Shown here: one piece after another, positions 59,971 to 64,000 of the stretch
Numbering within the stretch: the first letter of the stretch is position 1
Layout of the letters: every line of letters begins with the position of its first letter
NCBI RefSeq assembly: GCF_900156255.1
Contig: NZ_FTMK01000016.1
Coordinates: 1-64,000, forward strand
Source: Paracoccus thiocyanatus
Lineage (GTDB): Bacteria; Pseudomonadota; Alphaproteobacteria; Rhodobacterales; Rhodobacteraceae
Reading direction: 5' to 3'
Length of the DNA: 64,000 nucleotides
Notes under the pieces: generated by a model
Seen by the model: only the letters and a program-made list of their open reading frames with translations
What the model was told of the DNA's origin: nothing
The model's database searches: none
Position numbers and translations under genes: made by a program

Positions 59971-61320
59971 ATGGGCGGAACGGGGGTCATCGACAATTTT
60001 CTCGGTATCTTCACCAGCTATATCGACAGCGGATTCGGCCTGCTCGGTGGCGAGGTTGCCTTCATCGCTACCACGCTGATCGTCATTGACGTTACGCTCG
60101 CCGCCCTATTCTGGGCCTGGGGCGCCGATGACGACATCATCGCCCGACTAGTCAAGAAGACGCTCTTCGTCGGTGTCTTCGCCTACATCATTAGCAATTG
60201 GAACAACCTCGCCCGCATCGTCTTCGAAAGCTTCGCCGGTCTCGGCCTGATGGCTTCGGGCACCGGCTTTTCCGCCGCCGATCTCCTTCGCCCCGGACGT
60301 GTCGCCCAGACCGGGCTCGAGGCCGGGCGACCCCTGCTCGAAAGCATTTCCGACCTGATGGGCTGGATCGCGGTGTTCGAGAATCTCGTCCAGATCCTCT
60401 GCCTGTTCTTCGCCTGGGCGTTGGTGATCCTCGCCTTCTTCATCCTCGCCGTGCAGCTCTTCGTCACCCTGATCGAGTTTAAGCTGACCACGCTTGCGGG
60501 CTTCGTCCTCATCCCCTTCGGCCTGTTCGGCAAGACCGCCTTCATGGCTGAGCGCGTGCTTGGCAACGTCATCTCCTCCGGCATCAAGGTTCTGGTGCTG
60601 GCCGTCATCATCGGTATCGGTTCGACGCTGTTCTCGCAGTTCACCGCCGGCTTCGGCGGCGCGACCCCGACCATCGACGACGCCATGGCGATCGTGCTGG
60701 CGGCACTCTCTCTTCTCGGCCTCGGCATTTTCGGCCCCGGCATCGCCTCCGGTCTTGTCTCCGGCGGTCCGCAACTCAGTGCGGGTGCCGCGGTCGGGAC
60801 GGGTCTCGCCGTGGGCGGTGCGGCCGTTGCGGCCGGCGGCGCGACCATGCTCGCGGCACGTGGCGGCACCGCAGCCCTGTCCGGCGGCGCGGCGCTCGCA
60901 CGCGGCACCGCCTCGGCCGTAGGGGCTGCGTCATCGGCCTACACGCTCGGAACTGTCGGCGGGTCCGGGGGCGTTTCCAGTGGTCTTGGAGGCGTCGCCC
61001 GCGCCGGAGCCTCCACCGCCGTCTCTCCGCTCAAACGGGCTGCATCCCGCGCCAGTGACAGCATGAAGTCCAGCTACGCCGACGGTGTGAGGGCCGGGTT
61101 CGGCGCAACGGGCGGCACATCCTCCATGGGGACCGTCGGTGGCACAGGTCCCGATGCCGCCATCGCGCCTGCAGCCGATGGGCCGCCCGCCTGGGCAAAG
61201 CGCATGCGTCGAAACCAGGCCATGAGCCAAGGCACACGGGCCGCCGCCCATGCCGTCCGGTCTGGTGACAGCCGTGGCGCCGGCTCTTCCGTCAATCTCT
61301 CCGAAAGCGACCGCTCATGA
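59971..61320 (+). CDS. trbL: TrbL (VirB6-like)
   Basis: 449 residues from ATG 59971. Starts GVIDNFLGIFTSYIDSGFGL; six or so membrane helices (for example LIVIDVTLAALFWAWGADDD, ALVILAFFILAVQLFVTLIE, VLVLAVIIGIGSTLFSQF). The C-terminal 150 residues are Gly/Ala/Ser-rich and probably cytoplasmic or periplasmic tail. Core of the inner-membrane channel. Confidence 0.95.
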   Translation: MGGTGVIDNFLGIFTSYIDSGFGLLGGEVAFIATTLIVIDVTLAALFWAWGADDDIIARLVKKTLFVGVFAYIISNWNNLARIVFESFAGLGLMASGTGFSAADLLRPGRVAQTGLEAGRPLLESISDLMGWIAVFENLVQILCLFFAWALVILAFFILAVQLFVTLIEFKLTTLAGFVLIPFGLFGKTAFMAERVLGNVISSGIKVLVLAVIIGIGSTLFSQFTAGFGGATPTIDDAMAIVLAALSLLGLGIFGPGIASGLVSGGPQLSAGAAVGTGLAVGGAAVAAGGATMLAARGGTAALSGGAALARGTASAVGAASSAYTLGTVGGSGGVSSGLGGVARAGASTAVSPLKRAASRASDSMKSSYADGVRAGFGATGGTSSMGTVGGTGPDAAIAPAADGPPAWAKRMRRNQAMSQGTRAAAHAVRSGDSRGAGSSVNLSESDRS

Positions 61321-62006
61321 ACCTCTTCAAACGCCCCGCAACCCATTACGGCAAGACGCCGGAACCCGAGACTCCGTACCAGAAGGCCGCCCAGGTCTGG
61401 GATGAACGTATCGGCTCGGCCCGCGTGCAGGCGCGGAACTGGCGCTACATGGCCTTCGGCAGCCTGATCCTGTCTGCTGGTTTCGCCACCGCACTTGTCT
61501 GGCAGTCGGCACAAGGGACCGTGGTGCCCTGGGTGGTGCAGGTCGATGCGCTCGGCGAAGCCCAGACCGTCGCCCCGGCCTCAGCCGACTACCAGCCGAC
61601 CGATCCCCAGATTGCCTTCCATCTCGGCCGTTTCATCGAGCAGGTCCGCTCGATTCCTGCCGATCCGATCATCGTGCGGCAGAACTGGCTGCGCGCCTAC
61701 GAGTTCACCACGGATCGCGGCGCGATCGCGCTGAACGACTATGCCCGCGCCAACGACCCGTTCACGCGCGTCGGCCGCCAGCAGATCGCCATCGAGGTCT
61801 CGAGCGTCATCCGGGCCTCGCCGGGATCGTTCCGGGTCGCCTGGACCGAACGCCATTTCGAGAACGGCCAGCTTTCCACCACCGAGCGATGGACCGCGAT
61901 CCTGACCGTCGTGATCCAGACTCCGCGCAGCGCCGAGCGCCTGCGCGCCAATCCGCTCGGCATCTACGTCAATGCGATCAACTGGTCGCGGGAGATGAGT
62001 CAATGA
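61317..62006 (+). CDS. trbF: TrbF (VirB8-like)
   Basis: 229 residues. TPYQKAAQVWDERIGSARVQ, one membrane helix (MAFGSLILSAGFATALVWQ), then the VirB8 periplasmic domain (PWVVQVDALGEAQTVAPAS, LGIYVNAINWSREM). Overlaps its neighbours by 4 bp. Confidence 0.95.
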   Translation: MNLFKRPATHYGKTPEPETPYQKAAQVWDERIGSARVQARNWRYMAFGSLILSAGFATALVWQSAQGTVVPWVVQVDALGEAQTVAPASADYQPTDPQIAFHLGRFIEQVRSIPADPIIVRQNWLRAYEFTTDRGAIALNDYARANDPFTRVGRQQIAIEVSSVIRASPGSFRVAWTERHFENGQLSTTERWTAILTVVIQTPRSAERLRANPLGIYVNAINWSREMSQ

Positions 62007-63031
62007 CCGCCTCGACCTTCCGTAACGCCGGGCTCCCGGTTTTCCGTAAACCCGCATTGGCAGCTTTGCTGCTTTCCGCCACCATGCTGGCCGGCTGCGC
62101 CACCAACCGGACACCGCAGTTCAGCTATGACGACTCCGTGCCACCGCTGCCGACGCCGCTCGCGGCCTCTGCCGAGGATCGTCCCCGGTCGCTGCATGTT
62201 CCACCCGCCTGGACCGTGGCGCGCGGCGGCACTCCTGCCGGCACGCCGGATGGCCGCGTCGAGAACGCCAATGCCGCCGCCCGCGTCGAGCCGCGTCGGG
62301 AAGGCTATTACAACGCCATCCAGATCTATCCATGGTCGGAAGGTGCGCTCTATCAGGTCTATGCAGCCCCCGGTCAGATCACCAATATTGCGCTGGAGCC
62401 TGGCGAGCGCCTGACCGGAGCGGGACCGATTGCGGCTGGCGATACGACGCGCTGGATCATTGGCGACACCCAGAGCGGATCGGGCGCGAATACCCGCGTC
62501 CATATCCTCGTGAAGCCGACACGCGAGGACATCTCGACCAATCTCGTGATCACCACCGATAGGCGGGTTTACACGATCGAACTGCGTGCGCGGGGGGCCC
62601 TCTACATGCCCTCGGTCGCCTGGGCCTATCCGGCTGCGCCCCGTGGTGCGCGACAGGCTGTGGCGACCGCGCCGACAATGCCGACGCCGTCGGCCCGCAA
62701 TCATCGTTACGGCTTGCAGATCCCAGGTGAGAGCCCGCCCTGGCGCCCAGTCTCGGTCTTCGACGATGGTCGCCGCGTCTATGTCGTCTTCCCGGCGGGC
62801 ATCGCCCAGGGCGAGATGCCACCGCTCTTCGTGCTCGGCGCCGATGGAGAACCGCAGATCGTTAACAGCCGTATCCACCGGAACGTACTGATCGTGGATC
62901 GCCTCTTTGAGGCAGCGGAGCTTCGGCTGGGGGCAGGCGACCGCCAGCAGGTGGTACGGATCGTTCGCATGGAAGAGCGCGAGGCAGAGGCGCGGACGGA
63001 GGGGGACGCGCATAGGGGAGGGGCGTCATGA
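62003..63031 (+). CDS. trbG: TrbG (VirB9-like)
   Basis: 342 residues from ATG 62003. Lipoprotein-type signal (AALLLSATMLAGCATNRTP, Cys in LAGC). VirB9/CagX domain: GYYNAIQIYPWSEGALYQVY, TRWIIGDTQSGSGANTRVHI, and VYVVFPAGIAQGEMPPLFVL. Part of the outer-membrane core complex with TrbI. Confidence 0.95.
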   Translation: MTASTFRNAGLPVFRKPALAALLLSATMLAGCATNRTPQFSYDDSVPPLPTPLAASAEDRPRSLHVPPAWTVARGGTPAGTPDGRVENANAAARVEPRREGYYNAIQIYPWSEGALYQVYAAPGQITNIALEPGERLTGAGPIAAGDTTRWIIGDTQSGSGANTRVHILVKPTREDISTNLVITTDRRVYTIELRARGALYMPSVAWAYPAAPRGARQAVATAPTMPTPSARNHRYGLQIPGESPPWRPVSVFDDGRRVYVVFPAGIAQGEMPPLFVLGADGEPQIVNSRIHRNVLIVDRLFEAAELRLGAGDRQQVVRIVRMEEREAEARTEGDAHRGGAS

Positions 63032-64000
63032 ATGAAACCGATCCTGCAGCTCCGATGCGTCTGCGCCCCGATCCGCCGCGCGTGACCAGGCTGTCGCGCA
63101 AGGTTCTGGCCGGTGTCGGAGCTGTCGCACTCTTCGGCATTGGCGGCGCGCTGATCTATGCGCTCCAGACCCGTGAGGTTGGGCCGGGAGGTGGAGAACT
63201 CTATTCCATCGACAACCGACCGGCAGCGGACGGCCTGGAAGGGCTGCCATCCGACTATACTGGCCCGGTTCTCGGACCCGCACTGCCCGGTGACCTCGGA
63301 CGGCCGATCCTCGACGCGCAGGAGCGGGGACTGCCGGTTGCGCCGCCACCGATCACTGGCCCCGCCGTCGATCCCGAAGAGGAACGCCGCCGCGCCGAGG
63401 AAGAGGCCGCGCGCTTGAGCGGCGTGTTCTTCCAAACGGTGCCGCGCCGGGGAGCGACGCCCGGTGTCGGCGCGAATGTCCCCGGCCTCGGGCGTTCCGG
63501 GCAGGCCGAGCAGAGCCGCCATACGGCCTTCCTGAACGGGCCGGTGGATCGACAGACCGTCGCGCCGGATCGTTTCCAGCCACTGGTATCGCCTTACATC
63601 CTTCAGGCCGGAGCGGTCATCCCGGCCGCGCTCATCACCGGCATCCGCTCGGACCTTCCCGGTCAGATCACCGCGCAGGTCACGGAGAACGTCTATGACA
63701 GTCCGACCGGCGCGCTGCTCCTGATCCCGCAGGGCACACGCATCATCGGCCAATATGATGATGGCGTGAGTTACGGTCAGCGCCGCGTGTTGCTTGTCTG
63801 GAATCGCCTGATCCTGCCGGGCGGCCGCTCCATCGTTCTTGAACGTCTGCCAGGCGCGGATGCGAGCGGCTATGCCGGCCTCGAAGATGGCGTCGACTAT
63901 CACTGGTGGGATCTGATGCGCGCGGCGGGTCTGTCCACGCTGCTCGCAGTCGGGGTGGAACTTGCCGCCAATGATGAGGACCGGCTGGTTCAGGCTATTC
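63028..64000 (+). CDS. trbI: TrbI (VirB10-like), truncated by the window end
   Basis: 324 residues visible, open to the last base. Membrane helix (KVLAGVGAVALFGIGGALIY), a Pro/Glu-rich periplasmic linker (EERRRAEEEAARLSG), then the VirB10 domain (SPYILQAGAVIPAALITGIR, LLIPQGTRIIGQYDDGVS). Spans both membranes. The full protein is normally about 400 residues, so only the end is missing. Confidence 0.95.
   Translation, partial: MNETDPAAPMRLRPDPPRVTRLSRKVLAGVGAVALFGIGGALIYALQTREVGPGGGELYSIDNRPAADGLEGLPSDYTGPVLGPALPGDLGRPILDAQERGLPVAPPPITGPAVDPEEERRRAEEEAARLSGVFFQTVPRRGATPGVGANVPGLGRSGQAEQSRHTAFLNGPVDRQTVAPDRFQPLVSPYILQAGAVIPAALITGIRSDLPGQITAQVTENVYDSPTGALLLIPQGTRIIGQYDDGVSYGQRRVLLVWNRLILPGGRSIVLERLPGADASGYAGLEDGVDYHWWDLMRAAGLSTLLAVGVELAANDEDRLVQAI

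Overview
The window is high-GC DNA from an alphaproteobacterium, most likely a member of the Rhodobacteraceae such as Paracoccus or a close relative. It starts at the end of an rRNA operon (5S rRNA, then tRNA-fMet). Almost all of the rest reads as one integrative and conjugative element (ICE) with a trb-type (P-type) type IV secretion system. The organism is inferred from the rRNA/tRNA order, the GC-rich codon use and the gene families; the sequence does not name the species.

Layout. 1-390: 5S rRNA, tRNA-fMet, a terminator, and a 15-bp repeat of the tRNA 3' end that looks like an attachment site. 246-2449: a decayed left end holding a large serine recombinase without its catalytic half, fused out of frame to pieces of type I restriction specificity (HsdS-like) genes. 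3437-7879: an A+T-richer insert with one 1480-residue protein that has an N-terminal NACHT-type NTPase and a C-terminal PD-(D/E)XK-like nuclease motif, the best candidate here for an undescribed defence gene. 8168-24841: the accessory backbone. It has an ardC remnant, a ParB-like protein, many small family genes (DUF2958, DUF6117, DUF6878 and DUF6915 types), a nuclease, a VapC/Phd-type toxin-antitoxin pair, the antirestriction gene ardB, a giant methyltransferase/strawberry-notch helicase, a Toprim protein and a SLOG (DUF2493) protein. Several of these genes share related leaders or hairpin/RBS modules. 25546-27192: SSB, then a broken MFS gene against an IS110 transposase remnant. 27395-29276: a regulatory block of two XRE repressors, a small DUF2285 protein and a DUF6499/DUF2285 activator split over two frames with a CCCC slip site, resembling the QseC/QseM/FseA switch of Mesorhizobium ICEs.

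29788-42766: copper resistance cargo. It holds cueR, two P1B copper ATPases, a CopZ-like chaperone, DUF305 proteins (one fused to a beta-propeller), a DUF411 protein, a CDF transporter with altered metal-site positions, a multicopper oxidase and a cytochrome c. Three CueR-type boxes with 19-bp spacers are visible. 42973-44250 is an ATP-grasp-like gene of unknown role.

44789-64000: the maintenance and transfer core, all rightward. It runs HTH (excisionase-like), repA with internal iterons, parA, an orphan DNA methyltransferase, an RHH protein, DUF2840, the TraF peptidase, DUF736, a lytic transglycosylase, a palindrome cluster, a VirD2-type relaxase, the VirD4/TraG coupling protein, a CopG protein, then trbB-C-D-E-J-K-L-F-G and trbI, which runs off the window.

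Together the parts are coherent. RepA, ParA and the HTH protein would handle the excised form. The relaxase, coupling protein and Trb channel would transfer it. The FseA-like block would gate transfer. ArdB and the giant methyltransferase/helicase are candidates for helping entry past restriction. Copper efflux and the NACHT gene are the cargo that would benefit the host.
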